A stretch of DNA of 64,000 nucleotides from Fibrobacter sp. UWB2 (GTDB taxonomy: Bacteria; Fibrobacterota; Fibrobacteria; Fibrobacterales; Fibrobacteraceae). The position numbers were made by a program, and so were the translations under genes. The stretch's first letter is position 1. The number at the start of each line of letters is the position of its first letter. Below are positions 16,920-25,143 of the stretch, piece by piece. The notes beneath the pieces are model-generated. The model was given only the letters and a program-made list of their open reading frames with translations, did no database searches and was not told where the DNA came from. The stretch lies in the NCBI RefSeq assembly GCF_002210425.1, contig NZ_MWQK01000001.1:434001-498000 (forward strand), given 5' to 3'.

Positions 16920-18191
16920 ATGACACAGAATAACATTAATTTGGAAAAATACTCTGACGAGCTCGCCAACAAAGCAAAGAACGCGAGCAAGAAAATTCGT
17001 ACATTGAGCGCCGAAAAGCGCGCAGCCGTGCTCGCACGTGTTGCAGAAATCCTCCGTGCAAAGAAGCCGGAAATTCTCGCCGCCAACAAGCTTGACCTCG
17101 AAGCTGCCGCCGGCAAGCTCGACGATTCCAAGATGGATCGCCTGACGTTGAACGATGCCCGCATCGAATCCATGGCCAAGGGCGCCGAAGAAATCGCCGC
17201 ATTTACCGACCCGCTCGGTCGTGTTCTTGAATCTCGTGAACTCAAGAACGGCATCAAGATTAGCCGTGTCGCGGTGCCGATAGGTTCTGTGTTCTTTATT
17301 TTTGAAAGCCGCCCGAACGTGACGATTGACGGCGCTTGCCTTTGCTTTAAGGCGGGCAATGCCGTGATTCTCCGTGGCGGTAAGGAATCGCTAAACTCTG
17401 CTAAGTGCCTCGCCGGAATTTTCCACCAGGCTCTTGAAGAAAACGGCGTCGACAAGGATGCCGTGCAGCTCGTGACCGAAACGAGCCATGACCTCGTGGG
17501 CATGCTCTTGCAGCGCAACGATTGCCTCGACCTCGTAATTCCTCGCGGTGGCGAACGCTTGATCCGCGCCGTCGTGGAACAGAGCAAGATTCCTGTCATC
17601 AAGCACTTCAACGGCATCTGCCATGTGTACGTGGACAAGTCCGCCGACATGGAAAAGGCAGTGAACATTCTCATCAACGCGAAGACTCAGCGCACGGGCG
17701 TGTGCAACGCCATGGAATGCGTGATTATCGACCGCCATATCGACGATGCCAACGTGAAAAAGCTCATTGATTGCCTCGCCGACCGTGGCGTGGAACTCTT
17801 TGGCAACAAAGATGCTCAAAGTCACGACAGCCGCATCAAGGACATCGGTGACGACAGCAACTACCATCACGAATACCTCGCCCTCAAGGCTAGCGTCAAG
17901 TTCGTCGATAACGTCGAAGAAGCCTGCGACCACATCGAAAAGAACAGCAGCCGCCACACGGAAGCTGTCGTTGCAGAAGACGCAAGCGTTCAAGATTACT
18001 TCGTCGCAAACGTCGATAGCAGCAGCGTGATGGTGAACGCCAGCACACGCTTTGCAGACGGTGGCGAATACGGTCTCGGTGCCGAAGTGGGAATTTCTAC
18101 GGACAAGCTCCATGCACGCGGCCCAATGGGCGTCGAAAGCCTCTGCAGCTACAAGTGGATTTTGCGCGGTAACGGACAGGTTAGAGGTTAA
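16920..18191 (+). CDS. proA: Glutamate-5-semialdehyde dehydrogenase (gamma-glutamyl phosphate reductase)
   Basis: Reduces gamma-glutamyl phosphate to glutamate-5-semialdehyde in proline synthesis. The 423-residue aldehyde-dehydrogenase-fold protein has [31 protein letters not shown], the catalytic cysteine in [10 protein letters not shown], and the end motif [24 protein letters not shown]. There is little Shine-Dalgarno complementarity before the ATG at 16920. proB is not in the window. It is followed after 2 bp by hisI, suggesting cotranscription of two unrelated amino-acid genes. Confidence 0.96.
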   Translation: MTQNNINLEKYSDELANKAKNASKKIRTLSAEKRAAVLARVAEILRAKKPEILAANKLDLEAAAGKLDDSKMDRLTLNDARIESMAKGAEEIAAFTDPLGRVLESRELKNGIKISRVAVPIGSVFFIFESRPNVTIDGACLCFKAGNAVILRGGKESLNSAKCLAGIFHQALEENGVDKDAVQLVTETSHDLVGMLLQRNDCLDLVIPRGGERLIRAVVEQSKIPVIKHFNGICHVYVDKSADMEKAVNILINAKTQRTGVCNAMECVIIDRHIDDANVKKLIDCLADRGVELFGNKDAQSHDSRIKDIGDDSNYHHEYLALKASVKFVDNVEEACDHIEKNSSRHTEAVVAEDASVQDYFVANVDSSSVMVNASTRFADGGEYGLGAEVGISTDKLHARGPMGVESLCSYKWILRGNGQVRG

Positions 18192-18193
18192 TC

Positions 18194-18544
18194 ATGAAGT
18201 TTGAAGACTTAATCAAAGAAGTAAAGTTCGAAGTGGAATTCGGTGGCGTGAAGCTCGCACCGGCAATCGTTCAGGACGCCGACAAGGGCGATGTGCTGAT
18301 GATGGCATGGATGAACGAAGAAGCACTCCGCCGCACGCACGAATGTGGCGAAATGGTTTTCTGGAGCCGTAGCCGCAAAGAATACTGGCACAAGGGCGAC
18401 ACAAGCGGAAACGTGATGACGGTAGTCGAATGGGCCGCTGACTGCGACTCCGATGCGCTGCTTTTCAAAGTGCGAATGCAAGGGCCGCAAGTCGCTTGCC
18501 ACACAGGCGCTCGCAGCTGTTTCTTCAAAACTTGCGATAAGTAA
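18194..18544 (+). CDS. hisI: Phosphoribosyl-AMP cyclohydrolase
   Basis: Third step of histidine synthesis: opens the purine ring of phosphoribosyl-AMP. The 116-residue stand-alone HisI contains [31 protein letters not shown] and the zinc/magnesium-binding block [11 protein letters not shown]...[10 protein letters not shown]. There is no fused HisE (pyrophosphohydrolase) domain. It follows proA by 2 bp and precedes a strong terminator. hisD is at the other end of the window, so his genes are scattered. Confidence 0.95.
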   Translation: MKFEDLIKEVKFEVEFGGVKLAPAIVQDADKGDVLMMAWMNEEALRRTHECGEMVFWSRSRKEYWHKGDTSGNVMTVVEWAADCDSDALLFKVRMQGPQVACHTGARSCFFKTCDK

Positions 18545-18550
18545 AAATTT

Positions 18551-18578
18551 AGCTCGGCCAAATGCCGAGCTTTTTTTA
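18551..18578 (+). terminator. Terminator after proA-hisI, possibly bidirectional
   Basis: AGCTCGGC (18551-18558), CAAAT loop, GCCGAGCT (18564-18571), then a T-run. An A-rich left flank could also serve the convergent barrel operon. Confidence 0.85.
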
Positions 18579-18579
18579 A

Positions 18580-19818
18580 TTACCAAAGATTCACGCCGAG
18601 CGAAACTCCAAACATGTGATAGACTGCGCCAAAGGATTTTGGATAATCGCTATTCCTAGAACCCTCAGGTTCTGCAGTACCAAACATCACTTTATACTTA
18701 ATTCTTAATAGAAAAGCAACTGATAACGAGCCAACGCGTTCAGGCTTGGTCGCAAAAAAGCGGACATCCACATTCGTGCCGAGCACCCAATGCGGAACAA
18801 TATAATAGTCTTCGAGCGCCCCCATATGCGTTTGCGCAATACCTACAAAAGGTTCAACACGCAATGCATGCGAGTCATAGGCATTGAAGCCAAGCGTCAA
18901 GCCCTCCGTTCCATCACGATTCGAACTTTCATTACCAGGCTCATCCCATTTCGGCTGATTATTCAAGCCAAATTCCATAAAAAATGACAGCGCAAAACGC
19001 TTGTATCGCAATTGGGCTTCTAGCTGGAACGCCCCTGCCATTTTATCTTTGACATAGTCTGTAATCTCGCCACTGACAAAGCCACTCCATGTACCGATGT
19101 AAAGGTCTAGACCTCCAGTATAGAATTTATGCGCAATCGGGTCTTTCTGGAACAAGCGCTGTTGAGCCATATACTTTTCAACAAAAGGAATGATCTGTTC
19201 CTTCAAGTATCGCGCGTGTTCATCGTGAGAATATTCTTCTACATATTGCTTTGCATTCTTCAGGAAGTCTTCTGCCGCAGTCGTATCTGCAATCTCTTTA
19301 AAAAAGTATCCGCCTTCGCCACCAAAGGAATAGCCCCTTAAAATAATAACGATATCCGCATAGACAAGAGCCTTAAAAAGCGCCTTATTTTGTTGTTTGG
19401 CATCAGAACTATCCACCAATGCAATCAGGGAATCGGCCTTCGGCTTTGTAAACGAAGTAAAATTGCGGAAAAGGTAAAAACGCAAAATATCATCCCCCGC
19501 ATCGACAAGCCTATCGTTTCGAGGGGAATACGTAGAATCGAGCACAAGTCGGCGCGTATCGGCGTAAATGGGAATAGCCTCATCGTACTCCCCCATTTCC
19601 ATCAAGGCCAAATACTCTTCAAAATACGACAATGGAGCACCCTCGGCAAGATTTTGCTTCAGGTAATCAATAGCGAGCCTAGAGCGAGCAAAGTCCTTTG
19701 ATTCAAGCGATGTTTTCAAAGCGTCGCGGGCACGCGAAAACAGTTCCTTTTTCGAAGGAGTGGCAAAAGACACCACAACAGAAATCAGCAGGACAAGAAC
19801 AAATAAAGTTTTCCTCAT
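18580..19818 (-). CDS. Envelope protein: helical N-terminal half plus outer-membrane barrel-like C-terminal half
   Basis: A 412-residue secreted protein of unknown function. A signal peptide (MRKTLFVLVLLISVVVSFA) precedes a helical, TPR-like region (about 20-215) rich in Ala, Glu and Lys, then FYTGGLDLYIG starts a beta-rich half with alternating hydrophobic residues ending in an aromatic residue (GVSLGVNLW), typical of outer-membrane barrels. It is a diverged paralogue of the two upstream genes (shared IPFVEKY/FYTGG junction, YDSHALRVEPFVG, end pattern). The ATG at 19816-19818 follows the upstream stop by 5 bp; a TTG four codons earlier is unlikely. Last gene of the operon. Confidence 0.7.
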   Translation of the reverse strand: MRKTLFVLVLLISVVVSFATPSKKELFSRARDALKTSLESKDFARSRLAIDYLKQNLAEGAPLSYFEEYLALMEMGEYDEAIPIYADTRRLVLDSTYSPRNDRLVDAGDDILRFYLFRNFTSFTKPKADSLIALVDSSDAKQQNKALFKALVYADIVIILRGYSFGGEGGYFFKEIADTTAAEDFLKNAKQYVEEYSHDEHARYLKEQIIPFVEKYMAQQRLFQKDPIAHKFYTGGLDLYIGTWSGFVSGEITDYVKDKMAGAFQLEAQLRYKRFALSFFMEFGLNNQPKWDEPGNESSNRDGTEGLTLGFNAYDSHALRVEPFVGIAQTHMGALEDYYIVPHWVLGTNVDVRFFATKPERVGSLSVAFLLRIKYKVMFGTAEPEGSRNSDYPKSFGAVYHMFGVSLGVNLW

Positions 19819-19823
19819 TTGCT

Positions 19824-21146
19824 TTACCAAAAATACAAGCCCAAGCCAAGAGCAAAGAACACATCATGACCATTCCCGCGCGTGACAGGGAATCCCTTTT
19901 TCATATCCAGTTGAGATACCCCGAATTTACTCACAACCGCAACAGACCAAACTCCATAACTATCTATGCTCCTAAAAGATGTGGCAAATTTTAAGTCGAC
20001 ATTCACGCCCAGTGTTAAGGCGGATCCAAAAAACTCCGTATCTTCACTGCCCCAATCATCAAAACTATAATATGAATAATCTTTACCATTGTGGACGGAA
20101 TCAAAATAAGGTTTCACAGGATCGGCGTTAAATAGGCACTTGCTAAAGCCCACATACGGGCGAATTTTCCAATAACGGCTATCATACGCCACAAATCCAA
20201 AGGACATACCCAAATTTATAACACCTTTATGCCCCGCATTTATCAGTTCTCCCGAAACAGAAAGGCGGCTTAATTGCAAATAAACTTCACCATTTACAGG
20301 ATAGCTTGATGGTTTTGCAAGATCCTTACGGTAATGGCCACTGTAACCAAAGCCACCACCCAAAAAATAAACATTAAAGCCAATTCCGCCCGTATAGAAC
20401 CGACTGGCAATAATTTCTTCTGAGCGGGCATTGCGGTCTTTGAGGAACTCCACTCTAAAAGAAGCTCGTTCCAAGGGTTCCAAAACACATGTCCGCACCC
20501 ACTCCGCATCAGGATGGTCGCTATAATTTTCAACAAAGTATGACGCAAGCGTTCTGACTTTTTCAATGTTATCACGACTGTCATACGCCATTGGCAAATA
20601 CAGCATCAGCCTCAGTTCGTGAATTTCGGCTTCCGTCAAGTCTGATTCGGTATCGAGATAACGTTCAATGCCTTCATAGAGGCTTTTCGAAGCAAATTTG
20701 TTAATATAGTCCTCTGCATAAGCCATCAAGCCATCATTTCCGACATAAGCTTCGTTTTGCAAGCTGGTAGAATCGTACGCATTCTGAAGACGTTGCACAA
20801 GCATCTTAAGCATGGCTCGATACATTTTCAAGTCGTTGTACGCCGCAAACTTTTCACCCGCATGAATCGTTTTTACAGGGTACGACTGCATATTTTCCAG
20901 TTCTTCAATTTTTTGAGAAACAGCGGCAGTATCCTTGTTACGAATGGCATCAAGCAGCTCTTCACGGGCTTTGTAGACGGGCTCTAACTCAGAGCCTTCC
21001 TGATTCAAAAGAGACTGTTCAAATTCATTTTGCGACGTTTGAACATCCATCAATGAACGTTCAAAATCACTCAGTGCCGATGAATCTGCAGCGTACAAAG
21101 TCTTTAGGAATACGCAAACGAAAATAGCAAGTACACTCCGTTTCAT
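19824..21146 (-). CDS. Envelope protein paralogue, helical plus barrel-like (copy B)
   Basis: A 440-residue secreted protein. Signal peptide MKRSVLAIFVCVFLKTLYA, then a helical part with EPVYKAREELLDAIRNKDTAAVSQKIEELE, a DHPDAEWVRTCVLEPLERASF segment, then the barrel-like half starting RFYTGGIGFNVYFLGGGFG and ending VFFALGLGLYFW. It is clearly homologous over its whole length to the gene at 21797-23053. Its ATG overlaps the stop of the upstream lipoprotein gene (ATGA), so the two are coupled. Function is unknown; a pairing of a lipoprotein with an outer-membrane barrel is suggested by the repeated gene order. Confidence 0.72.
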   Translation of the reverse strand: MKRSVLAIFVCVFLKTLYAADSSALSDFERSLMDVQTSQNEFEQSLLNQEGSELEPVYKAREELLDAIRNKDTAAVSQKIEELENMQSYPVKTIHAGEKFAAYNDLKMYRAMLKMLVQRLQNAYDSTSLQNEAYVGNDGLMAYAEDYINKFASKSLYEGIERYLDTESDLTEAEIHELRLMLYLPMAYDSRDNIEKVRTLASYFVENYSDHPDAEWVRTCVLEPLERASFRVEFLKDRNARSEEIIASRFYTGGIGFNVYFLGGGFGYSGHYRKDLAKPSSYPVNGEVYLQLSRLSVSGELINAGHKGVINLGMSFGFVAYDSRYWKIRPYVGFSKCLFNADPVKPYFDSVHNGKDYSYYSFDDWGSEDTEFFGSALTLGVNVDLKFATSFRSIDSYGVWSVAVVSKFGVSQLDMKKGFPVTRGNGHDVFFALGLGLYFW

Positions 21147-21535
21147 TTTGCACCTCCAAAATCGACGCGATAAAAATCAGCCGTCGCAATTATACAGGGA
21201 GGTACGAAAAAACGGCTCATCGTGGGGATTTCATTTGGAATCGTAAATCCTTTTATGAAAACAAAATTTGCACCGACAGAACGAGCAGCGTCAATCAGCA
21301 CTTTTTCGGGATGACCTTCTGGGCAGTTTCCGGAACCATCCGTTTCAGCAATTCCCAAATACGTGCTATTTTGCGGTATCACAGGGATATCGGAGGCGTA
21401 AACCACACGCACTGTAGCATTTGAATCCAGCGGAGATTCTTGATTTCGAGATTTCACAAGAGAATACGGCGCTGAAGTGCACGAAGCGAGCACATATAGG
21501 CAAGTAGCAATAACAAAATAAAATACAGGTTTCAT
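21143..21535 (-). CDS. Small lipoprotein (copy B partner)
   Basis: A 130-residue predicted lipoprotein: signal sequence ending in the lipobox LASC (Cys19), then a soluble domain with VRVVYASDIPVIPQNSTYLG and VLIDAARSVGANFVFIKGF, ending ADFYRVDFGGAK. It is homologous to the lipoprotein at 23050-23442, including the pattern IPVIP-N-TYLG, the SVGAN motif and the VDFGGA end. The alternation of hydrophobics around SVGAN resembles small YajQ/DUF4156-like lipoproteins, but that is not a firm call. It precedes and overlaps a barrel gene, as its paralogue does. Confidence 0.72.
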   Translation of the reverse strand: MKPVFYFVIATCLYVLASCTSAPYSLVKSRNQESPLDSNATVRVVYASDIPVIPQNSTYLGIAETDGSGNCPEGHPEKVLIDAARSVGANFVFIKGFTIPNEIPTMSRFFVPPCIIATADFYRVDFGGAK

Positions 21536-21542
21536 GGTCAGC

Positions 21543-21803
21543 CTATTGTTGACTTCTTAAATACACCCAAGCATGGTCAGCACATACATATATATCGTTT
21601 TTAAATCCACCATGGGAGCGACGATCGTACAAAGCCACCTGACCTTCTCTTTGAGAATTGCATTCAGGCCATTTTTTAAATTCCTCAACAGTACGATTTA
21701 TAAATTGCTTATCTTGATACTGTTCTGAAGGGTTGACGCCATTGTCCGCATAGCAGCCAACCAAAACAAGCCCGACAATCGAAAAAAGGATACTTTTTAC
21801 CAT
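21543..21803 (-). CDS. Very small lipoprotein, unknown function
   Basis: An 86-residue predicted lipoprotein with signal peptide MVKSILFSIVGLVLVGC (lipobox LVGC, Cys17) and a short polar mature part ending YVCADHAWVYLRSQQ; two further cysteines could pair. It overlaps the 3' end of the upstream barrel gene by 7 bp and lies 7 bp before the next lipoprotein, so it belongs to the operon. No paralogue in the window and no recognised family. Confidence 0.65.
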   Translation of the reverse strand: MVKSILFSIVGLVLVGCYADNGVNPSEQYQDKQFINRTVEEFKKWPECNSQREGQVALYDRRSHGGFKNDIYVCADHAWVYLRSQQ

Positions 21804-23053
21804 AAATAAACACCTAAACCTAAAGCCATGAAGACATCCAAGCCCTTGCCTCTCGTCACTGGATAATCTTCTTCCAAATTCATGTACGACATGCCAAATT
21901 TACCCACGATTGAAAAAGAAGAAAGATATCTGTTTGAAGAAAAGAGGTACAACGTGGCAAACTTATAATCAATGTTTACACCCAAAGTATAAGCGGTACC
22001 CCATTCAGGGCTTTCGTATCTATAGCCTTGAGGGACTCCCTCAAAAATCATGTGGTCATAATCATCACGTCCGGTGCTAAAACTTTTGACTTTTGTATTT
22101 CCGCCAAAGATGCAACCACTAATTTCTATATACGGGCGAATTTTAAGATAACGGCTATCATGCACGACGTAGCCCAGCGCAGCCCCTAAATCAAGCACGC
22201 CCTTATGACCAGAATTAACAAATTCTCCTGAAATAGAGAACCGCTTTATTTGCAGATAAATTTCTCCCGTTACAGGATAGTTATCCGGTTTAATCCAATC
22301 TTTGCGGTAGTAATTCTTGAAGCCGCCACCAGTACTCAGAAGATAGATGTTTACGCCAAGACCTCCTGTATACAAGCTATTTTGGATAACATGTTCCTTG
22401 CGGTTTGCACGGTCCTTATAGAACATTTCGATAAAGTCCATGCGATCTAGCGGAGCCATGATACTTTTACGTACCCATTCAGCATCGGGATGGTCACCAT
22501 CATTCGAGAGAAAAACCTGAGCCCGTCTTTTCACCTTTTCGAGATACTCATTATCGTAATAAGTCAGCGGCAAATACAGCATCAAGCGCATTTCACGTAT
22601 TTCGGTCTCATCCAAATCAGAGTCGGCCAATTCGCGCTCAATTTCTTCATGAATCTTTTTTGAACGAGACATCTCAAAATACATTTGAGTAAATGTCGTA
22701 AGGCCGTCGTTTCCGGCATATCTCGTATTTTTGGCCTTCTTAACATACGCATTTTTGTGGTATTGCACTAAGAACTTGAGCATTGCACGGTACATTTTCA
22801 ATTCATTGTAAATGCCAAATTTTTCGGCATCATGAATCGTTATGAGAGAATCAGTCTGCATCGCTTCAAGTTCAGCTAATTTTTGAGAAACCGTCGCTGT
22901 ATCCCTATCACGGGCGGCATCAAGCAATTCACCACGGACTCTGTAAACGGGGCCCAATTCAGGGTCACTCAGATCAAATGTCGTAAATACATCAGCGGCA
23001 AATAGCGTTGCTGAGAAAAGGCACATCACAAACATCAAAATTTTGATTTTCAT
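21797..23053 (-). CDS. Envelope protein paralogue, helical plus barrel-like (copy A)
   Basis: A 418-residue secreted protein. Signal peptide MKIKILMFVMCLFSATLFA, helical part with GPVYRVRGELLDAARDRDTATVSQKLAELE, DHPDAEWVRKSIMAPLDRMDF, then SLYTGGLGVNIYLLSTGGG opening the barrel-like half; last residues VFMALGLGVYLW. Full-length homologue of the 19824-21146 gene, with similar motifs at the same spacing. The ATG overlaps the stop of the upstream lipoprotein gene. The helical half probably sits in the periplasm. No known family could be named. Confidence 0.72.
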   Translation of the reverse strand: MKIKILMFVMCLFSATLFAADVFTTFDLSDPELGPVYRVRGELLDAARDRDTATVSQKLAELEAMQTDSLITIHDAEKFGIYNELKMYRAMLKFLVQYHKNAYVKKAKNTRYAGNDGLTTFTQMYFEMSRSKKIHEEIERELADSDLDETEIREMRLMLYLPLTYYDNEYLEKVKRRAQVFLSNDGDHPDAEWVRKSIMAPLDRMDFIEMFYKDRANRKEHVIQNSLYTGGLGVNIYLLSTGGGFKNYYRKDWIKPDNYPVTGEIYLQIKRFSISGEFVNSGHKGVLDLGAALGYVVHDSRYLKIRPYIEISGCIFGGNTKVKSFSTGRDDYDHMIFEGVPQGYRYESPEWGTAYTLGVNIDYKFATLYLFSSNRYLSSFSIVGKFGMSYMNLEEDYPVTRGKGLDVFMALGLGVYLW

Positions 23054-23442
23054 TCTGCGCCTCCAAAATCAACATACAGCAAATCCGCCGTTACAATGTC
23101 ACAACGAGTAGGAGAAAAAATGCCGTCAGAATAGCGGCTATCGCGTTCAGAGAACTTTTTAATGTAAATAAGATTCGCACCTACAGATTGAGCAACATCC
23201 AACAGCACTTGTGCAGAATTTTCAAGAGAGCAAGCGCCATCATTCGTCTGAACCGTTCCCAAATACGTATTGTTTTCAGGAATCACGGGGATTTCAGCGG
23301 CATCGACAACACGTACGACAGCGCCTGGCTGAAGCGGAGTCGGATTTTTAGGAGCGTTTACAAGAACATACGGAATCTGACTGCACGATGTTAGCGCCAT
23401 TAAGCAAAAGCAAGCCAATAGAATTAAAATTTTCACCTTCAT
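23050..23442 (-). CDS. Small lipoprotein (copy A partner)
   Basis: A 130-residue predicted lipoprotein and the first gene of the accessory operon. Signal peptide MKVKILILLACFCLMALTSC with lipobox LTSC; mature part has VRVVDAAEIPVIPENNTYLG, VLLDVAQSVGANLIYIKKF and the end DLLYVDFGGAE. It is the same length as its paralogue at 21143-21535 and overlaps the following barrel gene in the same ATGA manner, so lipoprotein plus barrel was duplicated as a unit. Confidence 0.72.
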   Translation of the reverse strand: MKVKILILLACFCLMALTSCSQIPYVLVNAPKNPTPLQPGAVVRVVDAAEIPVIPENNTYLGTVQTNDGACSLENSAQVLLDVAQSVGANLIYIKKFSERDSRYSDGIFSPTRCDIVTADLLYVDFGGAE

Positions 23443-23495
23443 AAGCTATACGTTATAATAATTTTTATAAACAATATAGCATTATTATTTCAAAC

Positions 23496-23527
23496 AAAAA
23501 AAGAACCCGCAAGCGGATTCTTTTTTA
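23496..23527 (-). terminator. Terminator after glyS
   Basis: An imperfect hairpin AGAACCCGC / GCGGATTCT with one internal mismatch is flanked by A-runs on the left and T-runs on the right, so it could work on both strands. It lies just after the glyS stop (minus strand). Confidence 0.7.
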
Positions 23528-23546
23528 AGCTTATTTTGGAGGCTGA

Positions 23547-24959
23547 TTAGCAACCGAGCTTTTCGAAGAGGTAAGCTTCGAGCTTGTCGATTGCGACGAG
23601 TTCCTGCTTCATGGAGTCGCGTTCGCGAACAGTCACGTAGCCAAGCTTTGCCGGATCGGATTCACCCTCGCCAACGGTGTCGAAGTCGACAGTCACGCAG
23701 AACGGCGTGCCGAGTTCGTCCTGACGGCGGTAGCGCTTACCGATGGACTGCGTTTCGTCGTATTCAACGTTCCAGCGGTTGAGGAGCTTCTGGTAAAGTT
23801 CTTCGGCCTTTTCCTTGACCTTGCCCTTCTTCACGAGCGGGAGCACGGCAACCTTGACCGGAGCGACCTTCGGATCGAAGTGGAGCACGGTACGTTCGTC
23901 GTTTTCGAGCTTTTCGACTTCGTAAGCGTTGCAGAGAAGCACGAGGAGCAAACGTTCCACACCGAGAGACGGTTCGACAACGTACGGGATGTAGCGCTTG
24001 TTCTGGACCGGGTCAATGTATTCCTGCTTGACCTTGGATTCGTTCTGGTGCTGCGTGAGGTCGTAGTTCGTACGAGAAGCGATACCCCAGAGTTCGCCCC
24101 AACCGAACGGGAATTCGTATTCGACGTCGGTGGTGCCGTTACTGTAGTGAGAAAGTTCTTCCTTGGCATGTTCGCGGAGGCGGAGCTTTTCACGCTTCAC
24201 ACCGAGATCGTTCACGAGCCATTCGAAGCAGTACTTACGCCAGAAGTTGTACCAATCGAGTTCAGTACCCGGTTCGCAGAAGAACTCAAGTTCCATCTGT
24301 TCGAATTCGCGAGTACGGAAGATGAAGTTACCCGGAGTAATTTCGTTACGGAAAGACTTACCGATCTGACCGACACCGAACGGGATGCGCGGACGGACGT
24401 TGTCAACGATGTTGCGGAAGTCCACGAAGATACCCTGAGCGGTTTCCGGACGGAGATAAACCTTGTTGCCTTCGCCTTCAATCACGCCGATTTCAGTCTG
24501 GAACATGAGGTTGAAAGCACGCGGCTTTGTCCAATCGGTCTTGCCGCAAGTCGGGCATTCGATCTTGTTGTCCACCATCATCTGGTGAACTTCGTCAAAA
24601 TTCTTACCAGCGCAGCAGCCTTCACCGAGCTTTTCTTCGAGGAGCTGGTCAGCGCGGAAACGTTCGTGGCAAGCGAGGCAGTCCACGAGCGGGTCAGAGA
24701 AGTTGCCCACGTGGCCAGAAGCCTTCCAAACGCGGGGGTTCAAAAGAATAGAGCTATCGAGACCAAGCACATCGTGGCGGGAAGTCACGAACTTCTTCCA
24801 CCAGAGATTCTTGATGTTGCGCTTGAGTTCCACGCCATACGGACCGTAGTCCCAAGTATTGGCGAGGCCATCGTAAATTTCGGAGCCGGGGAAAATGAAG
24901 CCGCGGCGTTTGCAGAGGGAGATGATGTCCTTGAGGGCATCCTGAACTTTCTTTGCCAT
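23547..24959 (-). CDS. glyS: Glycyl-tRNA synthetase, dimeric class II type
   Basis: Charges tRNA-Gly in the cytoplasm. The 470-residue single-chain enzyme has class II motifs: FPGSEIYDGLANTWDYGPYG at the start, motif 2 GKSFRNEI...RTREFEQMELEFF, motif 3 EPSLGVERLLLVLL, and a C-terminal anticodon-binding domain (VAVLPLVKKGK...YRRQDELGTPFCVTVD). An insertion carries four cysteines (CLAC, CPTCGK) that probably bind zinc. The ATG at 24957-24959 (MAKKVQDALKD) is preferred over a non-ATG codon nine residues earlier. A structured GC-rich leader lies immediately upstream. Confidence 0.96.
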   Translation of the reverse strand: MAKKVQDALKDIISLCKRRGFIFPGSEIYDGLANTWDYGPYGVELKRNIKNLWWKKFVTSRHDVLGLDSSILLNPRVWKASGHVGNFSDPLVDCLACHERFRADQLLEEKLGEGCCAGKNFDEVHQMMVDNKIECPTCGKTDWTKPRAFNLMFQTEIGVIEGEGNKVYLRPETAQGIFVDFRNIVDNVRPRIPFGVGQIGKSFRNEITPGNFIFRTREFEQMELEFFCEPGTELDWYNFWRKYCFEWLVNDLGVKREKLRLREHAKEELSHYSNGTTDVEYEFPFGWGELWGIASRTNYDLTQHQNESKVKQEYIDPVQNKRYIPYVVEPSLGVERLLLVLLCNAYEVEKLENDERTVLHFDPKVAPVKVAVLPLVKKGKVKEKAEELYQKLLNRWNVEYDETQSIGKRYRRQDELGTPFCVTVDFDTVGEGESDPAKLGYVTVRERDSMKQELVAIDKLEAYLFEKLGC

Positions 24960-24963
24960 TATA

Positions 24964-25045
24964 TATCCTTTATCGGCCGTGCCCAAGGGGCGTGTTTTGG
25001 CCGGACTAGGAACCTACCTGGATGATAGGCCCTGACGGGAGCAAA
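24964..25045 (-). promoter_or_regulatory. Structured leader upstream of glyS
   Basis: The about 80 bases before glyS are much richer in GC than other gaps and can fold on either strand. One hairpin has outer arms CGGCC (24974-24978)/GGCCG (24999-25003) and inner arms GCCC (24981-24984)/GGGC (24988-24991); a second pairs CCTA (25013-25016)/TAGG (25026-25029). No known riboswitch or T-box consensus was recognised. Could be an attenuator or a small RNA. Confidence 0.4.
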
Positions 25046-25083
25046 TATAGAAATTAGACGAGAGACGTGGAAAATTTTAACGC

Positions 25084-25110
25084 AAAAAAGACCCCACTTG
25101 CGCAGGGTCT
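25084..25110 (-). terminator. Terminator after the poly-Ser protein gene
   Basis: On the minus strand AGACCC...GGGTCT with a 10-base loop (arms 25105-25110 and 25089-25094), followed by a T-run (A-run at 25084-25089 on the plus strand). Confidence 0.75.
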
Positions 25111-25143
25111 AGTTTACTCAGGGAGTCTTAAATCTCTATTTTC

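Noticed and set aside
21143-21535. Assigning the small lipoproteins to a named DUF
   Set aside because: The SVGAN motif is suggestive of several small lipoprotein families, but the match is too weak to name one.
24964-25045. T-box or glycine riboswitch before glyS
   Set aside because: No T-box core (such as AGGGUGGAACCGCG) and no glycine-riboswitch consensus could be recognised, so only an unnamed structured leader is reported.
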